A stretch of DNA of 32,500 bases from Acidimicrobiales bacterium. Its GTDB lineage: Bacteria; Actinomycetota; Acidimicrobiia; Acidimicrobiales; SHLQ01. The stretch spans positions 206,203-238,702 of the forward strand of contig JAHDEJ010000004.1 of NCBI GenBank assembly GCA_020628865.1, given 5' to 3'. Positions within the stretch are counted from its first letter, which is position 1. The number at the start of each line of letters is the position of its first letter. Below the pieces are notes generated by a model. It worked only from the letters and a program-made list of their open reading frames with translations, did not search any database and was not told where the DNA came from. A program made the translations under genes and the position numbers. Of the stretch, positions 23,380-30,194 are shown piece after piece.

Positions 23380-24612
23380 TCAGTCGGTCTCGACGTCGTC
23401 GGGAAGGGATCCGGAGGCGAGCTCGGCGAGCCAGTCGATGAACAGCACGCCGTCGACCTCCTCGGTGTAGACCCGCGGGCTCATCAGGATCGTGTGTTGA
23501 TCGCCAGCGGTACGGAAGCTGGCGATCGGCCGGCTGGCTTCCTCGATCTGGTCTTCGTTGCCGTCCATCAGACCGGGAAGGTCCGAATTGTCGACTCCGG
23601 TCAGCGCAAGGAAGGTCGTCTGGACGTTGTCGTATGCGTCGTCGAAGCGCCCGATGACAATGTCGGGATTGTGGTTCGCCGTCCGGAACACGAGGCCGGG
23701 AAGGCTGTAGTCGGCGGCGGTCACGCCGTCGTACTCGGGCCAGTCCGGCGCCATTCCCGGCGCACCCCAGGTGCCGCCGAGCTGTTCGTTGAGGTCGGGG
23801 ATGTCCGGGTACGCGCCGGAAGCGTCACCGAAGGACACGACACTCGCGTTGGGCATGGCGTCGGCGAGCACGCCGGCGTAGAGCGGTGCGGGGATGGAAC
23901 CGGCGCTCATGCCGGTGACGAAGAGTTCGCTCGTGTCGCCGAGGTTCTCGACGACCCAGTCCATGGCGGCGCCAGCGTTGACTGCGCCCCGGTGCTGGAT
24001 CACGACGTCCTCGCCGTAGGTGACCTCGGCGTTGCCGAGGTGGACGTCTCCGGTGCAGTAGGGGACGAACACGATCGTGTGGTCGGCGAACGGGTTGTCC
24101 GGATTCGAGCGGTCGAAGATGCCGCCGATTGCCCCGAGGTCGAGGGCGTCGTAGCCCTCACGAGTGTCGGACACGGTCTGTTTGTACGGGGCCAGCGCGC
24201 CATTGGGGTCGCAGGTCAGCTCGTTCCAGCAGGCGCCACCACCCTCGAAGAGCACCATCGTCTTCTCGCTGGACGCCCGACTCACGTAGAAGTTCCATGG
24301 GCTGCCGTCGGAGCATTGACACTCGTCCTCGCCCGGCCCGGCGATGTGGTCGACCTTGGTCCATCCCTCGCCGAGTTCGGTCTCGGCATAGCCGGCCTCA
24401 GGTGCATCCGCCTCGTCGGGGGCTTCGGTCGTGGTCGTCGTTTCGGGCTCCGCCTCGGTGGAGGCGGTGGTCGTCTCTGCCACCGTGGTTGCGGGTGCAG
24501 CCGTGGTGGTGTCGGCTGTGTCGTCGGTCGTTGTCGACGTGCTGGAGCATGCTCCGGCGACCAGCAGCAGAGCAGTGGACAGGGAAACGAGACGGCCGTG
24601 AAGCGAGCGCAT
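23380..24612 (-). CDS. Pectinacetylesterase (PAE/Notum) family lipoprotein
   Basis: This 410-residue exported alpha/beta-hydrolase of the pectinacetylesterase/Notum family deacetylates polysaccharides or other esters. The signal peptide ends in VAGAC, giving a lipidated Cys22, and a Thr/Glu-rich linker (about 24-72) holds the enzyme off the membrane. The domain shows MVLFEGGGACWN (119-130), a substrate-cavity block VPYCTGDVHLG (183-193), the nucleophile elbow VTGMSAGS with Ser236, and His373 in AGDQHTI; Asp324 or Asp325 is a candidate third triad member. Six or more cysteines are spaced as for disulfides. It starts at the ATG at 24612 and is convergent with the LLM gene. Placement amid sugar uptake genes suggests it helps release or deacetylate an algal or plant glycan, but it has no LacI operator. 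Confidence 0.9.
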   Translation of the reverse strand: MRSLHGRLVSLSTALLLVAGACSSTSTTTDDTADTTTAAPATTVAETTTASTEAEPETTTTTEAPDEADAPEAGYAETELGEGWTKVDHIAGPGEDECQCSDGSPWNFYVSRASSEKTMVLFEGGGACWNELTCDPNGALAPYKQTVSDTREGYDALDLGAIGGIFDRSNPDNPFADHTIVFVPYCTGDVHLGNAEVTYGEDVVIQHRGAVNAGAAMDWVVENLGDTSELFVTGMSAGSIPAPLYAGVLADAMPNASVVSFGDASGAYPDIPDLNEQLGGTWGAPGMAPDWPEYDGVTAADYSLPGLVFRTANHNPDIVIGRFDDAYDNVQTTFLALTGVDNSDLPGLMDGNEDQIEEASRPIASFRTAGDQHTILMSPRVYTEEVDGVLFIDWLAELASGSLPDDVETD

Positions 24613-24650
24613 CCACCGACCCTAGTGCCCACCGTCAGCGCGGATCCCGT

Positions 24651-24675
24651 CACAATGGGGTCTGACCCCATTGTG
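24651..24675. repeat. Extragenic palindrome with 12-base arms
   Basis: CACAATGGGGTC (24651-24662), one T, and GACCCCATTGTG (24664-24675) form a perfect dyad in the gap between two minus-strand genes. The core GGGGTC-N-GACCCC resembles dispersed extragenic palindromes that I recall from many bacterial genomes. It is too tight for an RNA hairpin at its centre and has no T-tract, so a terminator role is possible but not favoured. Confidence 0.75.
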
Positions 24676-24712
24676 AGCATGCACGCGCGGACGGTGGTTT
24701 TCGTACCTGGTA

Positions 24713-24723
24713 CCGATGTGGGG
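24713..24723. repeat. Extragenic palindrome GTACC-T-GGTAC
   Basis: An 11-base perfect dyad related to the GGTRCC-N-GGYACC palindromes at 7543-7670. It lies 19 bases before the end of the Gfo/Idh gene, much as the copy at 7658 lies just before the end of the flavoenzyme gene. Confidence 0.5.
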
Positions 24724-24742
24724 GAGTGCGCGCGGAGGGTGG

Positions 24743-25828
24743 CTAGTTGGGGAGGAGTTCGTCGAGGCGGACCGGGCGGTTTTCGGCGATGGAGCGGTGC
24801 GCGGCCTCGCCGATTGCGACCGCCAGCCGGCCGTCCTGCAGAGTCACGCCGGCTTCCGAGCCGCTGCGAATGGCCTGCGCGAAGTCGACGTGCTCCAGGT
24901 AGCTCGAGCCGTGGTGGAGGCCCTCGTAGCGGATCTCGTCGTTGACGATGTGACGCGTCTCCACCTTGCCGATGTCGGGCAGGCCCTCGCCGCTGCGGAT
25001 GCCCACGTGCAGTTCGCTCGACGGCACGCGGGCATCGAGCTTCCCGAGCTCGCCCACAACGGACAGCTCCTCCTGGTCCTTCGTGGCCTCGGCGAACATG
25101 CAGAGGTCGAGCATGGCGCGGGCGCCACCCTCGTACTCCACGACGACGAATGCGTTGTCGAGAATGTCGGACTGCTCGCCGTCGTAGACCTCGTCCAGGT
25201 GATTCACGTCCTGGTTGCCGGAGGCGTAGACCTGAACCGGCTTGCGCTGGATGATCAGGTTCATCAGATCGAAGTAGTGGCACGTCTTCTCGACGAGGGT
25301 GCCGCCGGTGTTCCGGGTGAACCGGTTCCAGTCGCCGACCTTCACCAGGAACGGGAACCGATGCTCGCGGATCGCCACCATCTTCACCTCGCCGACGGTG
25401 CCCTTGTGGACCTCGTCGATGAGCGCCTGGACGGCAGGCATGTAGCGGTATTCGAGGCCGACCCAGACCACGCCGGGGTAGCCCTCTGCGAGCTCGATCA
25501 GCGTGGTGCACTCTTCGGTGGTGATGCACAACGGCTTCTCGCACAGCACGTGCTTGCCGCTGGCGAGCACGTCCTTCATGACATCGATGTGGGTGAAGTT
25601 CGGGGTGACGACGACGACCGCGTCGACGTCGTCATCGGCGAGGAGGTCCCGATAGTCGGTGTAGACGGCGGTGCCGGGTCCTGCGGCCGCAAGACCCTGG
25701 TCCCGTGAGGTGGGGTCCGTGTCGGCGATGGCGGTGACGCTGGTGTCGTCGAGGGCGAGAATGTTGCCGATGTGCTCGATGCCCATCATGCCGGTGCCGA
25801 TCACGCCGTAGCGAAGGTGGGTGCTCAT
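24743..25828 (-). CDS. Gfo/Idh/MocA-family NAD(P)-dependent oxidoreductase (candidate NAD-dependent glycosidase)
   Basis: This 361-residue protein has an N-terminal Rossmann domain (YGVIGTGMMG, 7-16), the family signature CEKPL (96-100) and a C-terminal sugar-binding domain with REHRFPFLVKVGDWNRF (154-170) and NTGGTLVEKTCHYFDLMN (173-190), where His184 is the likely catalytic histidine. Family members oxidise sugars or inositols at C1-C3; some use transient NAD oxidation to cleave glycosides (GH109, and GH188 sulfoquinovosidases). ATG at 25828 with AGGATGA upstream. It is divergent from the aldo-keto reductase, SsuD-like and GH1 genes across a LacI operator, so it is likely co-regulated with them. 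A glycosidase role (sulfoquinovoside cleavage) is inference from neighbours; an ordinary sugar dehydrogenase is the main alternative. Confidence 0.9.
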   Translation of the reverse strand: MSTHLRYGVIGTGMMGIEHIGNILALDDTSVTAIADTDPTSRDQGLAAAGPGTAVYTDYRDLLADDDVDAVVVVTPNFTHIDVMKDVLASGKHVLCEKPLCITTEECTTLIELAEGYPGVVWVGLEYRYMPAVQALIDEVHKGTVGEVKMVAIREHRFPFLVKVGDWNRFTRNTGGTLVEKTCHYFDLMNLIIQRKPVQVYASGNQDVNHLDEVYDGEQSDILDNAFVVVEYEGGARAMLDLCMFAEATKDQEELSVVGELGKLDARVPSSELHVGIRSGEGLPDIGKVETRHIVNDEIRYEGLHHGSSYLEHVDFAQAIRSGSEAGVTLQDGRLAVAIGEAAHRSIAENRPVRLDELLPN

Positions 25829-25871
25829 TCAGATCATCCTAGTGGAGACAGAGTTGTTGATTTAACTTGAA

Positions 25872-25885
25872 TGTAAACGCTTGCA
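25872..25885. promoter_or_regulatory. LacI-family operator 3 (between Gfo/Idh and aldo-keto reductase genes)
   Basis: TGTAAACGCTTGCA lies in the 91-base divergent gap and overlaps the probable -35 of the aldo-keto reductase. It differs by one base from the reverse complement of operator 2. One site here could control both directions. Confidence 0.82.
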
Positions 25886-25911
25886 ATGTGGTCGTCCAAC
25901 CGCGCTACTGT
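25881..25911 (+). promoter_or_regulatory. Putative leaderless promoter of the aldo-keto reductase gene
   Basis: TTGCAA (25881-25886), a 19-base spacer and TACTGT (25906-25911) end 8 bases before the ATG at 25920, and no ribosome binding site is present, so the transcript probably begins at the start codon. The -35 overlaps the LacI operator. The 19-base spacer is longer than ideal. Confidence 0.45.
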
Positions 25912-25919
25912 GGTCGTTC

Positions 25920-26828
25920 ATGACCACGAATCTCGTCTCCTCCTCTCCCCGTCGGCTGGGAACGGACGGTCCTGAAGTTGGCGCCCTCGGCTACGGCACC
26001 TGGCGCATGACTTCAACGGACGTCAGTACGAACCAGCGCCTGATCGAGACCGCCCTCGACAGCGGCATCAATCTGATCGACACCGCAGACGTCTACGGCC
26101 TCGATCACGGTGGCACCGGCTTCGGTGAGAACGAGGAGCGACTGGGCCAGGTTCTGGCCGCTGCGCCCTCGCTGCGCGACCGGATGGTGCTCGCCACCAA
26201 GGGCGGCATCATGCCGCCGCTGCCGTACGACAGCAGCCCCGACTACCTGCGATCGGCCGTCGACGCATCGCTCACCCGCCTCGGCGTCGAGCACATCGAC
26301 CTCTGGCAGATCCATCGCCCCGACATGTTCACCCACCCGGCCGATGTTGCGGCGACGCTCGGCGAGCTGCACGCCGCCGGCAAGATCGGCATGGTCGGCA
26401 TCTCCAACTTCACCGTCGACCAGTACGACGCCCTGGCCCATCACCTCACGCTGCCGATCGTCGCCACGCAGCCGGAGTACTCCGTTGGCCAGCTCGCCCC
26501 GCTGCGCGACGGCATGTTCGACCGGGCCATGCGCGACGGCATGGTGCCGCTTGCCTGGAGCCCGTTGGCCGGCGGTCGCCTGCTCAGCGGCGAGGGAATG
26601 CGGAACGAGCTGCTCGACACGGTCGATCGACTGGCCGAGCGGGAAGGAACGGACCGGGCCACGATCGCCATCGCGTTCGTGCTCGCCCATCCGTCTCAGC
26701 CAGTGGCGCTGCTCGGCACGCAGACCCCCGAGCGCCTCGTCGCTTCGCTCAAGGCGTTCGACGTGACGCTCGATCGAAACGACGTGTACGACATCGTCGC
26801 CGCCAGCGAGGGACAGCCGCTTCCGTAG
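25920..26828 (+). CDS. Aldo-keto reductase (SmoB-like candidate)
   Basis: This 302-residue NAD(P)H-dependent aldo-keto reductase has the complete catalytic tetrad: Asp54 and Tyr59 (LIDTADVYG), Lys94 (LATKGG) and His132 (WQIHRPD). The barrel continues with GMVGISNFTVDQYD and IVATQPEYSVGQ, and the cofactor-end motif LLGTQTPERLVASL. It reduces an aldehyde or ketone, or oxidises the alcohol. It is the first gene of a three-gene unit with the SsuD-like monooxygenase (35 bases downstream) and GH1 glycosidase. In the sulfo-ASMO pathway an aldo-keto reductase (SmoB) reduces 6-oxo-glucose, formed by the SsuD-like SmoC, to glucose, and this arrangement fits. That role is inference; the family is certain. 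The ATG at 25920 lacks a ribosome binding site and is probably leaderless. Confidence 0.92.
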   Translation: MTTNLVSSSPRRLGTDGPEVGALGYGTWRMTSTDVSTNQRLIETALDSGINLIDTADVYGLDHGGTGFGENEERLGQVLAAAPSLRDRMVLATKGGIMPPLPYDSSPDYLRSAVDASLTRLGVEHIDLWQIHRPDMFTHPADVAATLGELHAAGKIGMVGISNFTVDQYDALAHHLTLPIVATQPEYSVGQLAPLRDGMFDRAMRDGMVPLAWSPLAGGRLLSGEGMRNELLDTVDRLAEREGTDRATIAIAFVLAHPSQPVALLGTQTPERLVASLKAFDVTLDRNDVYDIVAASEGQPLP

Positions 26829-26862
26829 CGGCCGTTCACCACTCAGAGGAAAGGACCTCTCC

Positions 26863-27975
26863 ATGACTGCTGTCGATTCGCAGGAAACCTCGCCGGGCCC
26901 GGTCGAGATCTCCTGGTTCGGTGCCCTGTGCGACGACGATTACGAGTTTCTCGGTGTTCCAGAGGATCACCTGAAGAGCTCGTGGCCGCACTGCTCGAAC
27001 ATCGTGAAGACGGCCGACCGGCTCGGCTACGACAACGTGCTCCTGCCGTCGGGCTACGACCTCGGCATGGACTCGACCTCGTTCGCCGCCGCCATCGCCA
27101 CCTGCACCGAACAGATCCAGCTGCTGCTCGCCGTTCGGATGGGCGAGATGTGGCTGCCCCAGCTGGCCCGCCAGCTCGCCACCATCGACCAGATGGCGAA
27201 CGGGCGTCTCACCATCAACATCATCTCGAGCGACATCCCGGGCGCACCGCTGGAGAGCGAGCCCCGCTACCAGCGCACCCGGGAATGGATGACCGTGCTG
27301 CGGGCACTGCTCAACGGCGAGTCCATCGACTTCCATGGTGAGTTCGTCGATCTGGTCGTCGATCCGCCTCGGATGCGCACGGTGTCCGGCCACTGCCCGC
27401 CGTTCTACTTCGGTGGCTTCAGCCCGGCGGCGAAGGACACCGCGGCAGAACATGCTGACGTGTTTCTGACCTGGCCCGACAAGGTCGCATCGGTCGGCGA
27501 GACCGTGCAGGAGATGGCTGCGATGGCGGCCGGCTACGACCGGACGCTCAAGTACGGGCTGCGAGCCCACGTCATCGTCCGCGAGACCGAAGCCGAGGCC
27601 CGGGCAGCGGCAACCCGTCTGCTCTCGAAGCTCGATGACGATCAGGGAGAGAAGATCCGTCAGAAGAGCCTCGACACCGCCTCGGCCGGCGTCGCCCGTC
27701 AGAACGCCCTGCGTGAAGCGGCCGAGGACGACGGCTTCGTCGAGGAGAACCTCTGGACCGGTGTCGGCCGGGCGCGCAGCGGCGCGGGTGCTGCAATCGT
27801 TGGCGACCCCGATCAAGTCCTCGCCAAGCTTCAGGCCTATCGTGCCGTTGGCGTCGGTGCGTTCATTCTCTCCGGCTACACCCATGCGGCCGAGGCGGAC
27901 CTGTTCGCCAAGCACGTGCTGCCCAACATCGAACACGGTCCGCTCTACGAGGGCTCCACCACCGTTCCCGGCTGA
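26863..27975 (+). CDS. SsuD-like FMNH2-dependent sulfonate monooxygenase (candidate sulfosugar/SmoC-type)
   Basis: This 370-residue luciferase-like protein resembles alkanesulfonate monooxygenase SsuD along its whole length: ADRLGYDNVLLPSGYD (51-66), RYQRTREWMTVLRALLNGE, FYFGGFSPAAKDTAAEHADVFLTW (181-204), GLRAHVIVRETEAEA (232-246), ENLWTGVGRARSGAGAAIVG and AFILSGYTHAAEADLF. The SsuD active-site residues Trp196, Arg226, His228, Arg297, Tyr331 and His333 map to Trp204, Arg234, His236, Arg305, Tyr339 and His341. SsuD Cys54 is not conserved: the RSCED segment reads YDLGMD. Such enzymes use reduced flavin and oxygen to cleave a C-S bond, giving an aldehyde and sulfite. Lying between an aldo-keto reductase and a GH1 glycosidase, its substrate is probably a sulfosugar. 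No flavin reductase is encoded nearby. ATG 26863 follows AGAGGAAAGGA. Confidence 0.88.
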   Translation: MTAVDSQETSPGPVEISWFGALCDDDYEFLGVPEDHLKSSWPHCSNIVKTADRLGYDNVLLPSGYDLGMDSTSFAAAIATCTEQIQLLLAVRMGEMWLPQLARQLATIDQMANGRLTINIISSDIPGAPLESEPRYQRTREWMTVLRALLNGESIDFHGEFVDLVVDPPRMRTVSGHCPPFYFGGFSPAAKDTAAEHADVFLTWPDKVASVGETVQEMAAMAAGYDRTLKYGLRAHVIVRETEAEARAAATRLLSKLDDDQGEKIRQKSLDTASAGVARQNALREAAEDDGFVEENLWTGVGRARSGAGAAIVGDPDQVLAKLQAYRAVGVGAFILSGYTHAAEADLFAKHVLPNIEHGPLYEGSTTVPG

Positions 27976-27986
27976 CGAGGACATCA

Positions 27987-29309
27987 ATGACCGACACCAT
28001 CGACTTCGGATCGGACTTCTTCTTCGGTTCGGCCACGTCTTCGTTCCAGATCGAGGGACGGTCGGACGCGATTCCGCAGGGTGAATCCATCTGGGACACC
28101 TTTTGCGCCGAGCCCGGGCGGATCGCCGACGGTTCGAACGGACTCGTTGCCTGCGACCACGTGCATCGTTGGGCGGAGGACGTGCAGCTCATGTCCGACC
28201 TCAACCTGGACAAGTACCGATTCTCCGTCGCCTGGCCCAAGGTGATCCCGACCGGCACTGGTGCCGCGAGCGCTCCGGGTCTCGACTTCTACGATCGACT
28301 GGTCGACGAGCTGCTGGGCAAGGGCATCGAGCCGATGCTCACGCTGTACCACTGGGATCTTCCCCAGGCGCTCGACGACGTCGGCGGCTGGCTGAACCGA
28401 GACACGGCGTATGCCTTCGCCGACTACGCGCAGGTGGTCCTCGATCGCCTCGGCGATCGGGTGTCGACGTGGACGACCTTCAACGAGCCGTACGTTTCGG
28501 CGGGCCTCGGCTACGTGACCGGCGAACATGCCCCCGGCCATCGGAACCTGCGCGAAGGCCTCACCGCAGCGCATCACATCCTCTTGGCGCACGGCTTGGG
28601 CATGGAGCGGATTCGGGCCACCGTTCCGGACTCCGATGCGGGCATCGTGCTCAACTTCACGCCGGTCGAGCCGGCCTCGGACGCTCCCGCAGATGTCGCG
28701 GTGGCTGCGGCGCGGCAGGGGTGGGAGAACGAGTGGTATGCCGGCCCGATCTTTCACGGCGCCTACCCGGAAGCGACGGTCGAAGCGCTGGGCTGGGACC
28801 AGTCCGAGGTGCAGGACGGGGATCTGGCGCTCATCTCGGCACCGGTCGACGTGCTCGGCGTCAACTTCTACACGCGGTCGGTCGTTTCGAGTGTGGGTCA
28901 GCAGATTCCGTTCGGCACGCCACGAACCGAGATGGGTTGGGAGATCCATGCGCCGTCGCTCAAGCGCCTGTTGCTCTGGCTGCACGAGACCTACACCCCC
29001 GCCAAGATCGTGATCACCGAGAACGGCTGTGCGATGCCCGACACCGAACGGGTCGACGGGGTCGTGGACGATCAGGATCGCATCGACTACCTGCGCAACC
29101 ATCTGACGATGGTCCACGAGGCTCGGGAGGCCGGAGCGCCGATCGCCGGCTACATGGTGTGGTCGCTCATGGACAATTTCGAGTGGGCGCTCGGCTACGA
29201 GAAGCGATTCGGCATCGTCGAAATCGAGGCCGACACCCTCCGCCGGATCCCGAAGGCCAGCGCTCGATGGTTCGCCGAGCTTGCGAAAACCGGGGTGCTT
29301 CCGGGCTGA
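27987..29309 (+). CDS. GH1 beta-glucosidase-type glycoside hydrolase
   Basis: This 440-residue GH1 retaining glycosidase has the acid/base motif TFNEP with Glu167 and the nucleophile motif ITENG with Glu345. Other family marks are FFFGSATSSFQIEG (11-24, slightly unlike the more common GAATAxYQIEG), DKYRFSVAWPKVIP, LTLYHWDLPQAL and GYMVWSLMDNFEWALGYEKRFG. It has no signal peptide, so it works in the cytoplasm on imported beta-glycosides or their modified forms. The ATG at 27987 follows GAGGAC and lies 11 bases after the SsuD-like stop, so it is the last gene of that unit. It releases glucose or a related hexose for glycolysis. Whether it acts on a beta-glucoside or a sulfonated or 6-modified glucoside cannot be told; aglycone and C6-site residues would need comparison. 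Confidence 0.94.
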   Translation: MTDTIDFGSDFFFGSATSSFQIEGRSDAIPQGESIWDTFCAEPGRIADGSNGLVACDHVHRWAEDVQLMSDLNLDKYRFSVAWPKVIPTGTGAASAPGLDFYDRLVDELLGKGIEPMLTLYHWDLPQALDDVGGWLNRDTAYAFADYAQVVLDRLGDRVSTWTTFNEPYVSAGLGYVTGEHAPGHRNLREGLTAAHHILLAHGLGMERIRATVPDSDAGIVLNFTPVEPASDAPADVAVAAARQGWENEWYAGPIFHGAYPEATVEALGWDQSEVQDGDLALISAPVDVLGVNFYTRSVVSSVGQQIPFGTPRTEMGWEIHAPSLKRLLLWLHETYTPAKIVITENGCAMPDTERVDGVVDDQDRIDYLRNHLTMVHEAREAGAPIAGYMVWSLMDNFEWALGYEKRFGIVEIEADTLRRIPKASARWFAELAKTGVLPG

Positions 29310-29375
29310 CCGGTTTGATTGCAGTCTGGTGACATCGGTTCAACCGCCCCCCGGGGTCCTGCCGATGAGAAAGCC

Positions 29376-29732
29376 ATGGCGGGTGGTGAACGACGCGGCG
29401 AGACCGAGGTTGCCCTGGCGGGGATCCTCGAGTGGCGTTCTGCGTCGCGCCTGAGATTCCGGGCACGTCATTCGGCCGACGTGATCATCGAGAGTCTGTC
29501 GCTCTACGGCACCCGACTTCGGATCCTGAATCACCTGGGGCCGTTCGCCGTCGACCACCGGGTGCGTGTGTGGGTCGATGGGGTCATGTCGAAGGCGCGT
29601 GTGATCTGGACCGATGGCGATCAGATCCGGGTGACATTCATCAACCCGTCGGAAGAGTTTCTCGATGCGCTTCGGGCGATTCTCAAGATTGGCAATCCGG
29701 GCTGGGGAGCGTGGACAAGACCGGCGGCGTGA
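29376..29732 (+). CDS. Small PilZ-like domain protein
   Basis: This 118-residue protein starts at the ATG at 29376 (a TTG at 29319 in frame would add 19 residues; neither has a strong ribosome binding site). The pattern RLRFRARHSADVIIESLSLYGTRLRIL, then VRVWVDGVMSKARVIWTDGDQIRVTFINP, resembles PilZ barrels (a charged N-terminal motif, then 'SLxGxRL', 'V.W.....VGVxF'), the usual cyclic-di-GMP receptor fold. The canonical RxxxR and D/NxSxxG motifs are only partly met, so nucleotide binding is doubtful. A second small protein of similar pattern follows after 27 bases, and together they look like a duplicated unit. It may bind a partner protein instead. It begins 66 bases after the GH1 gene; co-transcription with it is possible but the function appears unrelated. 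Confidence 0.6.
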   Translation: MAGGERRGETEVALAGILEWRSASRLRFRARHSADVIIESLSLYGTRLRILNHLGPFAVDHRVRVWVDGVMSKARVIWTDGDQIRVTFINPSEEFLDALRAILKIGNPGWGAWTRPAA

Positions 29733-29759
29733 CGGTCGAAGGCGGAGCGGGCGGCGGCG

Positions 29760-30122
29760 ATGGAACGGCTCTTCAAGCGAGTCAATGTGCGGGTGGCGGG
29801 AGGTCTCACGGTCGAGTCGCGTTCGCTCATGGGCAAGAAGCTGAAGCGCATCGAGGTGCAAACGGAAGATCTTTCGATCGAGGGCGCTCGGGTCACGCTG
29901 CCCGGTTCGCATTCGTTCAAGCCGGGCCTGCCGGTTGCCCTGGACCTCAACGGCGAGGGGAACACGTTGGCGATCGTCGTGGGATCCGAAAAGGGAAAGG
30001 CCTGGACGACGGTTCGACTTCGGTTCGTCGATCCGGGTCAGACGTTTCTGTCGCAGCTCGTGCCGATCATGAAGTCTCCGGGAGTCTCGGATCAGGACGT
30101 GACGGAGTGGTCCGGCCTCTGA
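29760..30122 (+). CDS. Small PilZ-like domain protein, second copy
   Basis: This 120-residue protein shows VQTEDLSIEGARVTLPGSHSFKPGLPVALDLNG (33-66) followed by LAIVVGSEKGKAWTTVRLRFVDPGQTFLSQLVPIM. The 'xDLSxEGARV' stretch matches the D/NxSxxGxx motif of PilZ domains, and the closing strand VRLRFVDP matches their 'VGVxFxxL'. The arginine motif (RxxxR) is not clear, as RVNVRVAGG near residue 7 is only suggestive. It may therefore bind cyclic-di-GMP or be a degenerate PilZ partner of the upstream protein. The ATG at 29760 is preceded by GGAG. There is no membrane segment or other domain. Confidence 0.6.
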   Translation: MERLFKRVNVRVAGGLTVESRSLMGKKLKRIEVQTEDLSIEGARVTLPGSHSFKPGLPVALDLNGEGNTLAIVVGSEKGKAWTTVRLRFVDPGQTFLSQLVPIMKSPGVSDQDVTEWSGL

Positions 30123-30134
30123 GCGTCACAGGGT

Positions 30135-30147
30135 CGACGTAACGTCG
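30135..30147. promoter_or_regulatory. Palindrome CGACGT-A-ACGTCG before the SSB-like gene
   Basis: A perfect dyad with 6-base arms, 12 bases after the PilZ-like stop and 48 before the SSB-like start. It could be an operator for the SSB-like gene or part of a terminator; no T-tract follows. Confidence 0.4.
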
Positions 30148-30194
30148 GGTTCAGCACTTCCCCCGCTGATCGAAGAGACAACTGAGGAAACACG

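Noticed and set aside
30135-30147. LexA (SOS) box before the SSB-like gene
   Set aside because: The dyad CGACGT-A-ACGTCG does not match the actinobacterial GAAC-N4-GTTC box.
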